From contig JAPYMU010000187.1 in the NCBI GenBank assembly GCA_028286165.1, forward strand, positions 1-23,567: DNA of 23,567 bases, written 5' to 3'. Positions 15,610-22,808 of the stretch are shown here, piece by piece. The position numbers were made by a program, and so were the translations under genes. The notes beneath the pieces are model-generated. The model searched no databases. It saw nothing but the letters and a program-made list of their open reading frames with translations, and was not told the DNA's origin. Numbering within the stretch: the stretch's first letter is position 1; the number at the start of each line of letters is the position of its first letter. Origin of the DNA: Spongiicolonus versatilis. GTDB lineage: Bacteria; Pseudomonadota; Gammaproteobacteria; Arenicellales; Spongiicolonaceae.

Positions 15610-16352
15610 CCGCCGCCGCCACCAGCGCCGGGGGCGGAGTCACCGGTTTCGGTGCCGGGGCCACCGTTCCCGACGTCCAAACCACCGTTTCCGGAGTCGC
15701 AACCACCATCCCCGGCCATGCCGCCGCCGCTGCCGTCCTCCACAGCGGCATTCCTGCGCTGGGACTCACCGCCGGCGATGAACTGGTGGCGCGGCTGTGC
15801 CGGTATCTGGCGCTTTTGCACCGCTGGAACCGGCGCATGAACCTGACCGCGGTGCGCGGCATGGAAAAAATGGCGCGGTGGCATGTGCTGGACAGCCTGT
15901 CCATCCACCGCCACTTGCGCGGGCGGGTGCTGGATGTGGGCAGCGGCGCCGGGCTGCCGGGTTTGCCCGTGGCGCTGGCGCTGCCGGCGCTGGCGGTGAC
16001 GCTGCTGGAGTCGCGGGCGCGGCGCGTGGAATTTTTGCGCGAGGCGGTGCGGGCGACCGGCGCGTCCAACGTACACGTGTTGCATGCGCGCGCCGAGGAC
16101 CGAAAGACGGAAAAATTTGATACGCTGGCGGTGCGCGCGGTGGGTTCGGTGAAGGCGGTGCTGCAAAGCGCCGGCCACTTGTGCGCCGCCCATGGCAGCG
16201 TGGTGATGATGAAAGGCCCGCGCGCAGCAAATGAGGTTGCGGCGGCGGCAAACATGCGCGGCTGGCATTTGGAAACTGTGGCCCTGGCGGTGCCGGGGCT
16301 GGACCGCCGGCGCTGTGCGGTGATTGCAACCCGCGCCAAAGGCGGCGAGTGA
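15606..16352 (+). CDS. rsmG: 16S rRNA m7G527 methyltransferase RsmG (GidB) with repeat-encoded N-terminal extension
   Basis: RsmG methylates N7 of G527 in 16S rRNA using S-adenosylmethionine. The conserved body begins about residue 48 (LGLTAGDELVARLCRYLALL) and includes WNRRMNLTAVRG, HVLDSLSIHRHL, the SAM loop VLDVGSGAGLPGLPVALALP, LLESRARRVEFLREAV and VRAVGSVKAVL. The total is 248 residues against about 207 in E. coli; the excess is a Gly/Thr/Val-rich N-terminal extension of about 40 residues, made of five 21-base units and translated from the GTG at 15606, which overlaps the mnmG stop. An ATG at 15719 is out of frame, and no good in-frame start lies between the repeats and the conserved core, so the extension is probably translated. 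Confidence 0.94.
   Translation: MTAAATSAGGGVTGFGAGATVPDVQTTVSGVATTIPGHAAAAAVLHSGIPALGLTAGDELVARLCRYLALLHRWNRRMNLTAVRGMEKMARWHVLDSLSIHRHLRGRVLDVGSGAGLPGLPVALALPALAVTLLESRARRVEFLREAVRATGASNVHVLHARAEDRKTEKFDTLAVRAVGSVKAVLQSAGHLCAAHGSVVMMKGPRAANEVAAAANMRGWHLETVALAVPGLDRRRCAVIATRAKGGE
15618..15722 (+). repeat. Five tandem 21-base units at the 5' end of rsmG
   Basis: Units start at 15618, 15639, 15660, 15681 and 15702 and encode ATSAGGG, VTGFGAG, ATVPDVQ, TTVSGVA and TTIPGHA. The cores ACCACCGTTTCCGG and CACCGTTCCCG recur at 21-base spacing. The reverse complement of 15630-15650 matches the third ppc unit (2422-2442) at 17 of 21 positions by my hand alignment, including CGGTGACTC. The array therefore looks like the same element in opposite orientation. 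Confidence 0.75.
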
Positions 16353-17119
16353 TGGGAAAAATCCTGGCCATCGCAAACCAGAAAGGCGGCGTCGGCAAGA
16401 CCACCACGGCGGTGAACCTGGGCGCCGCGCTGGCGCAGTCGCGGCGGCGGGTGCTGCTGGTGGACATGGACCCGCAGGGCAACGCCACCGTCGGCAGCGG
16501 CGTGGTGCGCGATGAATTGGAATTGTCGGTGTACGACGCGCTGCTGGATCCGGCGGTGGCGGCGGCGGCGGTGGTCAGGCGCGACTCCGGCCACCACATT
16601 CTGCCGGCGCACGACGACCTGGCCGGGGCGCAGGTGGAACTGCTGGACATGGATGAGCAGCGTTACTTCCGCCTGCAGCAGGTTTTGCGGGGCGCCGGCG
16701 AGTACGATTACGTGCTGGTGGACTGCCCGCCGGCGCTGAACATTCTCACCGTGAACGCGCTGGCTGCGGCCCATGGCGTACTGATTCCGGTGCAGTGCGA
16801 ATACTATTCCCTGGAAGGCCTGGCCGCGCTGACCCGCACCATCGACCGCATCCGCGACTCGCTGAACAAGTCGCTGGTGATTGAAGGCATGCTGCGCACC
16901 ATGCACGACACGCGCAACGCGCTGAGCCGCGAGGTTTCGGAACAGGTGGCGCGCTATTTCGGCGACAAGGTTTACCGCACCATCGTGCCGCGCAACGTGC
17001 GGCTGGCCGAGGCGCCGGGGCACGGCATGTCGGTTTTGGCATATGATATGCACTCCAGCGGCGCCACCGCCTACCTCGCCCTGGCCGGCGAGATTCTGAA
17101 AAAAGAAAACCGCGCATGA
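16352..17119 (+). CDS. parA: Chromosome-partitioning ATPase ParA (Soj)
   Basis: ParA is the deviant Walker ATPase that binds DNA non-specifically and, with ParB bound at parS, moves origins apart. The N-terminus GKILAIANQKGGVGKTTTAV holds the KGGVGKTT signature, VLLVDMDPQGNAT is the A' motif and YVLVDCPPALNILTVNAL the Walker B region; IPVQCEYYSLEGLAALTRTI and IVPRNVRLAEAPGHGMSVLA are typical of chromosomal ParA. The length of 255 residues is normal. The ATG at 16352 overlaps the rsmG stop by one base; the GTG immediately before it (16349) is possible. The stop overlaps the parB start by four bases. Confidence 0.96.
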   Translation: MGKILAIANQKGGVGKTTTAVNLGAALAQSRRRVLLVDMDPQGNATVGSGVVRDELELSVYDALLDPAVAAAAVVRRDSGHHILPAHDDLAGAQVELLDMDEQRYFRLQQVLRGAGEYDYVLVDCPPALNILTVNALAAAHGVLIPVQCEYYSLEGLAALTRTIDRIRDSLNKSLVIEGMLRTMHDTRNALSREVSEQVARYFGDKVYRTIVPRNVRLAEAPGHGMSVLAYDMHSSGATAYLALAGEILKKENRA

Positions 17120-18009
17120 CTGTTCGCAAAAAGAAAAAACGCCTGGGCAAAGGCTTGGACGCCCTGCTCGGTGACGGCGTTCCTCCCGCCGCGGCCGCGG
17201 CCTCAACCGTGCCCGCGCCCGGCCGCAAGGGTGAACAGTTGCGCGAGTTGTCCGTCGCGCAGTTGCGCCGCGGGCGCTACCAGCCGCGCACGCGCATGGA
17301 CAAGGAAGCGCTGGCCGAGTTGGCGCAGTCGATTAAATCCAGCGGCGTCATCCAGCCGATTCTGGCGCGCCGCACCGGTGACGGCAGCGCGTTTGAAATC
17401 ATCGCCGGCGAGCGCCGCTGGCGCGCCGCGCAACTGGCCGGGGTGGACAAAGTGCCGGTGATTGTGCGCGACATTTCCAACGAAGCCGCCATCACCGTCG
17501 CCATCATTGAAAACATCCAGCGCGAAAACCTGAACCCCATAGAAGAAGCCGAGGCGCTGCTGCGGCTGAAAAAAGAATTCTCATTCACCGACCAGCAGGC
17601 CGCCGACAGCGTGGGCAAGTCGCGCGCCGGCGTCACCAACATGCTGCGCCTGCTTAACCTGAGCAAGCCGGTGCGGGCGATGGTGGAAGCCGGCGACCTG
17701 GACATGGGCCACGCCCGCGCGCTGCTGGCGCTGCCGGAAGACCTGCAAAAACAGGCGGCGCGCAAGGCGGTGCAGAAAAAACTCTCGGTGCGGGCGGTGG
17801 AAAACCTGGTCAAGCAACTTCTCGCCGGCGACGGCAAATCGCCGCGCCAAGGCGGCCCCGGCGACCCCGATGTGGCGCGGCTGCAGGACCAAATCTCGCA
17901 GAAACTCGGCGCCAAGGTTCACATTCAGCACGGCGCAAAAAAAGGCCGGGTGGTGATTGAATACCACGGGCTGGATGAGTTGGACGGAATTCTGGCAAAG
18001 ATTCAGTGA
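17116..18009 (+). CDS. parB: Chromosome-partitioning protein ParB (Spo0J)
   Basis: ParB is the CTP-dependent clamp that loads at parS and recruits ParA and SMC. The 297-residue product starts KKKKRLGKGLDALLGDG, the ParA-stimulating N-terminal peptide, then LRELSVAQLRRGRYQPRTRM, FEIIAGERRWRAAQLAGVD (CTP pocket), ENIQRENLNPIEEAEALLRL and a helix-turn-helix around QQAADSVGKSRAGVTNMLRL near residues 156-178. The C-terminal dimer domain ends HGLDELDGILAKIQ. It is the last gene of the plus-strand block; the stop is only 7 bases from the convergent glycosyltransferase stop, with no terminator. No convincing parS site was found in the window. Confidence 0.96.
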   Translation: MTVRKKKKRLGKGLDALLGDGVPPAAAAASTVPAPGRKGEQLRELSVAQLRRGRYQPRTRMDKEALAELAQSIKSSGVIQPILARRTGDGSAFEIIAGERRWRAAQLAGVDKVPVIVRDISNEAAITVAIIENIQRENLNPIEEAEALLRLKKEFSFTDQQAADSVGKSRAGVTNMLRLLNLSKPVRAMVEAGDLDMGHARALLALPEDLQKQAARKAVQKKLSVRAVENLVKQLLAGDGKSPRQGGPGDPDVARLQDQISQKLGAKVHIQHGAKKGRVVIEYHGLDELDGILAKIQ

Positions 18010-18016
18010 CCGCGCG

Positions 18017-19138
18017 CTAAGCCCAGCCCTCGCCCTCACCCACCTCACCATCCTCGGGATTGCGCAGCGCGTAGGAGGCCCCGGCGCGGGTTTGAAAATA
18101 CGTCCGCGCCAGCAACTCGCTGAGAATGCCGGTGGTCAAAAACTGCACGCTCATCACCACGCTGAGCACGCCGGCCAGCAGCAGCGGCCGCGCGCCGATG
18201 TCCTCGCCGAGCAGTTTAAGAATGAACAGCCAGCCGAATATCCCGCCGCCGACGGCGCCGAAGAAAAGCGCGATCCTGCCGAAGAAGTGCCCCGGCCTGG
18301 CGGCGTAGCGCATGAAGAAAAACACCGTGATTAAATCCAGCAGCACGCCGAAGGTGCGGGTGATGCCGTATTTGGATTTGCCGTGCATGCGCGGGTGGTG
18401 GATGACGACGTGTTCCTTGATGCGCGACGGTTTGGTGCGCGTCGCCAGCCACGCCGGAATGAAGCGGTGCATCTCGCCGTACAGGCGCGCGTCTTTGAGC
18501 ACCGATGCGCGGTACACTTTCAAGAAGCAGCCGTAGTCGTGGAGCACCACGCCGGTGGCCCCGGCAATCAGCCGGTTGGCGATGCGCGACGGAATTTTGC
18601 GCGACCATAATTTGTCCTTGCGGTTTTTGCGCCAGCCCGACACCAGGTCCAAATCCTCGTCCACCAAACGCCGCACCATTTGCGGAATGTCGGCCGGGTC
18701 GTTTTGCAAATCACCGTCCAGCGTGACAATCACCCCGCCCCGCGCCGCGTCAATGCCGGCCTGCATGGCCGCGGTCTGCCCGAAGTTGCGCTGCAGTTCC
18801 AGCACCCGCACATGCGCCCCATACCGCCGCGCCGCACCGCGCAATTTTGCGGCAATGGCAACGGATGCGTGCACCTTAGGCGGCATCCGCAGGGAAAACG
18901 TGCGGATGGGCTTGTCCGGATTTTTACCCACTTCGCGGCAGGCATCCAAATAATCATCCACGGATTCGCGGAAAGTCTTTTCCGCCTCCGCCATGGAATC
19001 AAATTGAAAGCCCGCAATATCATTAATACCGGCAATGTGGCCGATATAATGCCCGTCTTCGGCGCTGTATTTAACGCTGGCGGTGTGGTTTTTGTAAGTT
19101 AAGGATTTCACCAAAGTTTTTCCCTGCTTGAAATTCAT
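18017..19138 (-). CDS. Chimera: HicB-family antitoxin fused to a truncated polyprenyl-glycosyltransferase
   Basis: Residues about 1-98 are a HicB-family antitoxin (SVKYSAEDGHYIGHIAGIND, FRESVDDYLDACREVGKNPD, FSLRMPPKVHASVAIAAK), cut in the middle of its ribbon-helix-helix. From about residue 99 the protein becomes a GT2 enzyme of the DPM1/ArnC type (VRVLELQRNFGQTAAMQAGI, VTLDGDLQNDPADIPQMVRR, SRIANRLI, HDYGCFLKVYR) with two C-terminal membrane segments near 285-310 and 318-342. The first 40 or so glycosyltransferase residues, including the early nucleotide-binding Asp motif, are absent. No HicA toxin is adjacent. ATG 19138 is favoured over 19147, which lies inside a predicted -10. The HicB part is visibly richer in A+T than its surroundings. 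A recent insertion or deletion fused the two genes; glycosyltransferase activity is doubtful. Confidence 0.85.
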   Translation of the reverse strand: MNFKQGKTLVKSLTYKNHTASVKYSAEDGHYIGHIAGINDIAGFQFDSMAEAEKTFRESVDDYLDACREVGKNPDKPIRTFSLRMPPKVHASVAIAAKLRGAARRYGAHVRVLELQRNFGQTAAMQAGIDAARGGVIVTLDGDLQNDPADIPQMVRRLVDEDLDLVSGWRKNRKDKLWSRKIPSRIANRLIAGATGVVLHDYGCFLKVYRASVLKDARLYGEMHRFIPAWLATRTKPSRIKEHVVIHHPRMHGKSKYGITRTFGVLLDLITVFFFMRYAARPGHFFGRIALFFGAVGGGIFGWLFILKLLGEDIGARPLLLAGVLSVVMSVQFLTTGILSELLARTYFQTRAGASYALRNPEDGEVGEGEGWA

Positions 19139-19145
19139 GGGGGGC

Positions 19146-19151
19146 ATTATA
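19146..19151 (-). promoter_or_regulatory. Predicted -10 element for the hicB-glycosyltransferase chimera
   Basis: TATAAT on the minus strand ends 8 bases before the ATG at 19138, so transcription would start at or next to the start codon and the mRNA would be leaderless. No -35 is evident. The promoter may have arrived with the hicB fragment. Confidence 0.45.
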
Positions 19152-19159
19152 ACGCAGCC

Positions 19160-19839
19160 TCACCGCCGCCGTGGAATCAACAGCGCGACAATCCCACTGG
19201 CAAAAACCGTGCCGAGGACGAACAGATGCAGGTTCACCGCGGCGGCGAGGGCGGTGCGGGGGGAGACGGCGGCGGTGAGAGTGAGGCCGGCGACCACGCC
19301 GGCTTCATATGTGCCGGCGCCGGCGATGCCGTGGATTGGGAGGACGCTGGTGGCGTCGCCGAGCACCGCGGCGGTGACGGCAGAAAAAGCGGCAGCGCAA
19401 ACCACGGCAATGCGGCCGGCCAAAACCACGCGGCGATGGCGAAGCCGGCGAGGGTGTGCGCGTCCAGCAGGCGAAACCACAGCAGAACCGAAACCGAGCG
19501 GACGCCGCCGATGCCGAACCACCGCGACATCAGCAGCGGAAAGCCGAGTTCACCGGCGCGCATCGGCAGCAAGTGGTTGAGCAGGTTGTGGGTGAGCGCC
19601 AGTTTCAGGCACAGCGCAAACGCGCCGCGCATCTCGTCCCGGAAATAATCAAACACGCGCAGCGCGCGCAGCACATAACTGCCGGCAAACAGCAGCGCCG
19701 CTGCACCCACCGCCGCCGGCGGCACCGACAGCCACGGCCGCAGCAGCCGCGCCCAGCCAATCCAGTGCTCCACCAGAAAAACAAACGCGGCCAGGATGGC
19801 GGCGGAGGCGGCGTAGCGCACCAGGCGCGGGCGGTTCAT
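19160..19839 (-). pseudogene. Flippase-like membrane protein (LPG synthase TM/UPF0104 family), frameshifted
   Basis: The N-terminal frame starts at ATG 19839 (MNRPRLVRYAAS) and carries LKLALTHNLLNHLLPMRAGE, the family's conserved segment, through LAGFAIAAWFWPAALPW. The recognisable C-terminal half, VLGDATSVLPIHGIAGAGTY and AAAVNLHLFVLGTVFASGIV, is in the -1 frame and ends at 19160. The frames meet at a run of five T (minus strand; 19384-19388); one extra T would join them. Joined, it would be about 226 residues, whereas the family is usually near 300, so a middle stretch may also be missing. Such proteins are envelope lipid or glycan flippase-like membrane proteins, often beside glycosyltransferases as here. 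It begins 2 bases after the ArnT-like stop. A sequencing error in the homopolymer is the main alternative to a true pseudogene. Confidence 0.7.
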
Positions 19840-19841
19840 TT

Positions 19842-21311
19842 TTAATTCGGCGCGGCGGACGACAGCAGCAGCACTTCTTTTTTGTGCGCGAAGCGGGCGA
19901 TGACCGCGCCGCCGCCCTCACCCTCGCTTCCGTTGCAGGCCAGGTTGTAACTCCACCCCGGCGTGCGCGCCGAGGTTTTGATGTGGCGGCCGGTGGCGAG
20001 GCCGATGTAGAGGCAGATGCCCTTGAACTCGGCGCAGTCGCAGGCCACCGTCGCGCCGCCGTCGCGCCCGGCCATCACCGCCACCGCTTCCTGCGCGATG
20101 CGCCGCTCGGATTCGGGTTTGTATTTGGCCAGCAGCGGGATGACCGCCAGGCCCAGCGCAAGGCGCGCGATTAAAAACACGCCGACCGCGGCGACCGCGG
20201 CGTTGCGCAAGCGGCGGCCGGCGCAGCGTTGAATGGCAAAAGCGCACAGCAGCGCGGCAAAGGGAAACAGCGGAATGACATAGCGCCCGCGGCTGCCGGC
20301 GGCCACCAGGTAGGGCAGGAAGTTCACCAGCGCAATCAGCGCGATGACCGTCATTTCCCGGGGCACTTTAACCATCCTGCGCTTCTGCATCAGGATTTCT
20401 TCCTCCGCGATCGCCATCTTCCTGCGCCGCATGACCACCGTTGCAAGTGCCAGCAGCGCAAACAGACTGCCGGGCAGCAGGTTGAACAACGTCTTCAGCG
20501 GAAACGCCAGCATGTGGCGCAGCAGTTTCTCCATGTCGGCCGACTCGCCCACGCGCCGGGCGCCGGCATGCAGCAACGTCTGCGCCGAGACCAGCGGTTC
20601 GGCGGTGGACAAAATCCACAACGCCGGCAGCGCCACCATGACCGCGCCGGCGCCCAGCAGCCACGGACTGAGCAGCAGGCGCCAGCGGTGGAACGCCGCC
20701 AGCGTCACCACCGTCAGGCCCCAGAACGCGAATGCCGGCAAGCCTTTAAGCAGAAACGCCGCGGCGGCAAAAAAACCCGAGGCAAGAATTAAAAAATTCC
20801 GCCGGCAAACCACGCCCGCGGTCACCATCGCCAGCGACAAAAAAACAAAGGCGGTGAAAGTGAGCTCTATCTCGCCGATGAAACCGTAAAAAAACAGGAC
20901 ATCGCCGGCCGCCGCAAACAGCAGCGCGGCCAGCAGTGCCAGCGCGCCGTCGTTGAACAAGCGCCGGGTGAACCAGAACAAACCGCCGCACACCGCCGCC
21001 AGCGCCGCCACCGAAACCGCGCGCGGCGCAAGTTCGCCCCAGCCGAACAGTTGCGCGCTCGCCGCCACCAGCCAGTTGAACAGCGGCGGCTTGCGGTAAT
21101 ACCAGTCGCCGAGAAACGTGGGCCGCAGGTAGTCGCCGCTCAGCCACATCTCCCACGCCACCAGCACGCGCAGCGATTCTTCGTTGCGAAACTCGTGCAG
21201 GCCGAGGTTCGGCAGCAGCGAAACAAAAGCCAGCGCCAGCAGCGCCGCAAGCACGGTCTTTTTGTCGGCGGCGGCGGCCGGCGTCATCAGGCGGCGGGTC
21301 GCGGCGGTCAA
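19842..21311 (-). CDS. ArnT/PMT-like membrane glycosyltransferase
   Basis: A predicted polytopic inner-membrane glycosyltransferase of the PMT_2/ArnT (GT-C) type, 489 residues, which would use a polyprenyl-phosphate sugar to modify a lipid or protein outside the cytoplasmic membrane. LGLHEFRNEESLRVLVAWEM is the first periplasmic loop with its acidic catalytic motif, and FLGDWYYRKPPLFNWLVAAS follows, both typical of the family. About ten hydrophobic segments continue to near residue 400, then a soluble C-terminus. The TTG at 21311 overlaps the mgtE stop by four bases; ATG 21287 is the alternative start, and neither has a strong ribosome site. The acceptor cannot be told. The downstream flippase-like and glycosyltransferase genes would complete an envelope-glycan pathway, but both are damaged. 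Confidence 0.82.
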   Translation of the reverse strand: MTAATRRLMTPAAAADKKTVLAALLALAFVSLLPNLGLHEFRNEESLRVLVAWEMWLSGDYLRPTFLGDWYYRKPPLFNWLVAASAQLFGWGELAPRAVSVAALAAVCGGLFWFTRRLFNDGALALLAALLFAAAGDVLFFYGFIGEIELTFTAFVFLSLAMVTAGVVCRRNFLILASGFFAAAAFLLKGLPAFAFWGLTVVTLAAFHRWRLLLSPWLLGAGAVMVALPALWILSTAEPLVSAQTLLHAGARRVGESADMEKLLRHMLAFPLKTLFNLLPGSLFALLALATVVMRRRKMAIAEEEILMQKRRMVKVPREMTVIALIALVNFLPYLVAAGSRGRYVIPLFPFAALLCAFAIQRCAGRRLRNAAVAAVGVFLIARLALGLAVIPLLAKYKPESERRIAQEAVAVMAGRDGGATVACDCAEFKGICLYIGLATGRHIKTSARTPGWSYNLACNGSEGEGGGAVIARFAHKKEVLLLSSAAPN

Positions 21312-22690
21312 ATGAACACCGCCGCCAGCCCCAGCACGGCGAAGAAGCCGACCACGTCGGTGACGGTGGTGAGCGCCACGCCGCTGGCCAGCGCCGGGTC
21401 CACGCCCATGCGGTCAAACAGCGCCGGGATGAGCACGCCGGCGAAGGCCGAGGAGACCATGTTGACACCCATCGCCGCCGCCATCACCAGGCAGAGCAGC
21501 CAGTCACCGTACCAGACCAGCGCCACGGCGGCCGCCACCACCGCCCACAGCAGGCCGTTGAAGCCGCCGACCGTGGCCTCCTTGCGCAGCAGGCGGAATA
21601 CGTTGCGGCGGTTGACGGTGCCGAGTCCGATGCCGCGCACCACCATCGTCATGGTCTGGGTGCCGGCGTTGCCGCCCATGCTGGCGATGATGGGCATGAG
21701 CACCGCCAGCGCCACCAGTTTTTCTATGGTCGCTTCAAACTGCCCGATGACCCACGAGGCGACAATGGCGGTGAGCAGGTTCACGCCGAGCCACAGCCCG
21801 CGCCCCTTGAAGGTGCGCAGCGGCGGCGCGAAGATGTCCTCCTCCTCTTTAAGGCCGGCGCTGGCCATGATGACGTGGTCGGCTTCGGTGCGGATGACGT
21901 CCACCACGTCGTCAATGGTGATGCGCCCGAGCAGGCGGCCCTGGTCGTCGGTGACCGGCGCCGAGATTAAATTGTAACGCTGGAACGAGGCGGCGACTTC
22001 GTCCTTGCTGGTGTTCACGTTGAACTCCACCGGGTCGTTGTCCATCACCTGCGCCACCTGCAGGTCGGGGCCGGCGGTCAGCAGCGCGGACAGCGACAGG
22101 ATGCCGGTGAGCTTGTTGGCGCGGTCAACGATGAACAGTTTATCGGTGTACTCCGGCAATTCTTTTTTCTTGCGCAGGTAGCGCATCACCGCGGCCAGAC
22201 TCAGATTGTCGCGCACCACCACCGCGTCCACGTTCATCAGGCCGCCGGCGGTGTTCTCGTCAAATGACAGCACCGCGCTCAGCCCGGCATGCGCGTCCTT
22301 GTCCACGCCGTACAGCACCTCGGCGTAAATGTCCTCCGGCAGGCCGGGAATCAAATCGGCGATGTCATCAATGTCAAGGTCGCGAATCGCCTCCACCAGC
22401 AGCCCCGGGTCGGTGTCCGCCAGCAGCCGCTCGCGCACGCCCTCGGTCACCTTGGTCAGCACCGCGCCGATGCGCTCCTGCGGCATCTGCTCCCACACCG
22501 TCTCGCGCTGCGGTATCGGCAGGCTGGCCAGCAGGTTGGCAATCTCCCCCGGATGCAACTCGGCCAGCAACGCCGCCACATCGGCCCCGCGCCCGCCGGC
22601 CAGCGCCGCCTGCAACTGCGCAACCAGCGCCGCCTGCGCCTCACTGCGCTGCGTCTTGCGGTGCTCGGCAGTGGCGGGTGAGGGCGGCAT
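21308..22690 (-). CDS. mgtE: Magnesium transporter MgtE
   Basis: MgtE is a homodimeric, Mg2+-gated Mg2+ channel. The 460-residue product has the expected order: cytoplasmic N domain (AALLAELHPGEIANLLASLP, IDDIADLIPGLP), two CBS domains (SFDENTAGGLMNVDAVVVRD, KLFIVDRANKLTGILSLSAL, then APVTDDQGRLLGRITIDDVV) and a five-helix membrane part with MPIIASMGGNAGTQTMTMVV and MGVDPALASGVALTTVTDVV, which hold pore and Mg-site residues. ATG 22690 gives the usual length; the frame stays open to 22897, but that part crosses a repeat block and the divergent methyltransferase gene. The stop overlaps the ArnT-like start (TTGA). It heads the minus-strand envelope set. Confidence 0.95.
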   Translation of the reverse strand: MPPSPATAEHRKTQRSEAQAALVAQLQAALAGGRGADVAALLAELHPGEIANLLASLPIPQRETVWEQMPQERIGAVLTKVTEGVRERLLADTDPGLLVEAIRDLDIDDIADLIPGLPEDIYAEVLYGVDKDAHAGLSAVLSFDENTAGGLMNVDAVVVRDNLSLAAVMRYLRKKKELPEYTDKLFIVDRANKLTGILSLSALLTAGPDLQVAQVMDNDPVEFNVNTSKDEVAASFQRYNLISAPVTDDQGRLLGRITIDDVVDVIRTEADHVIMASAGLKEEEDIFAPPLRTFKGRGLWLGVNLLTAIVASWVIGQFEATIEKLVALAVLMPIIASMGGNAGTQTMTMVVRGIGLGTVNRRNVFRLLRKEATVGGFNGLLWAVVAAAVALVWYGDWLLCLVMAAAMGVNMVSSAFAGVLIPALFDRMGVDPALASGVALTTVTDVVGFFAVLGLAAVFI

Positions 22691-22808
22691 GGCGGCGGAC
22701 TCGGTGGGGGCGGGGGACGGTTGACGGTAGCACACTGTTGACGGTGTTGCCATTGCCGGCGCCGGTGACAGTGTTGACGGTTGTATTGACGTGTCGTAAT
22801 CTCTTGTT
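22691..22808. other. Divergent spacer between mgtE and the methyltransferase gene
   Basis: The longest gene-free stretch here (118 bases). It holds the GTTGACGGT repeats and a 7-base inverted repeat listed separately. On the minus strand TGCTACCGT (about 22725-22733) resembles the extended -10 seen at moaC, but no certain promoter for either gene could be assigned. Confidence 0.5.
22720..22790 (+). repeat. GTTGACGGT repeats upstream of mgtE
   Basis: GTTGACGGT occurs exactly at 22720, 22737 and 22773, spaced 17 and 36 bases, consistent with a degenerate unit of about 18 bases. ACACTGT (22732-22738) and ACAGTGT (22768-22774) are inverted arms overlapping the second and third copies. The block is non-coding if mgtE starts at 22690. 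Confidence 0.7.

Noticed and set aside
16073..16078. CACGTG as the centre of a parS site near parAB
   Set aside because: The flanking bases do not match the TGTTTCACGTGAAACA consensus; other CACGTG sites in the window (for example near 14215) also fail.
15467..17206. 579-codon minus-strand open frame opposite rsmG and parA
   Set aside because: Shadow of two unmistakable plus-strand genes, with no recognisable domain.
19384..19388. Programmed -1 frameshift in the flippase-like gene
   Set aside because: The run is only five T and lacks a full X-XXY-YYZ heptamer; no stem-loop was evident, and the joined protein seems short. Decay or sequencing error is simpler.
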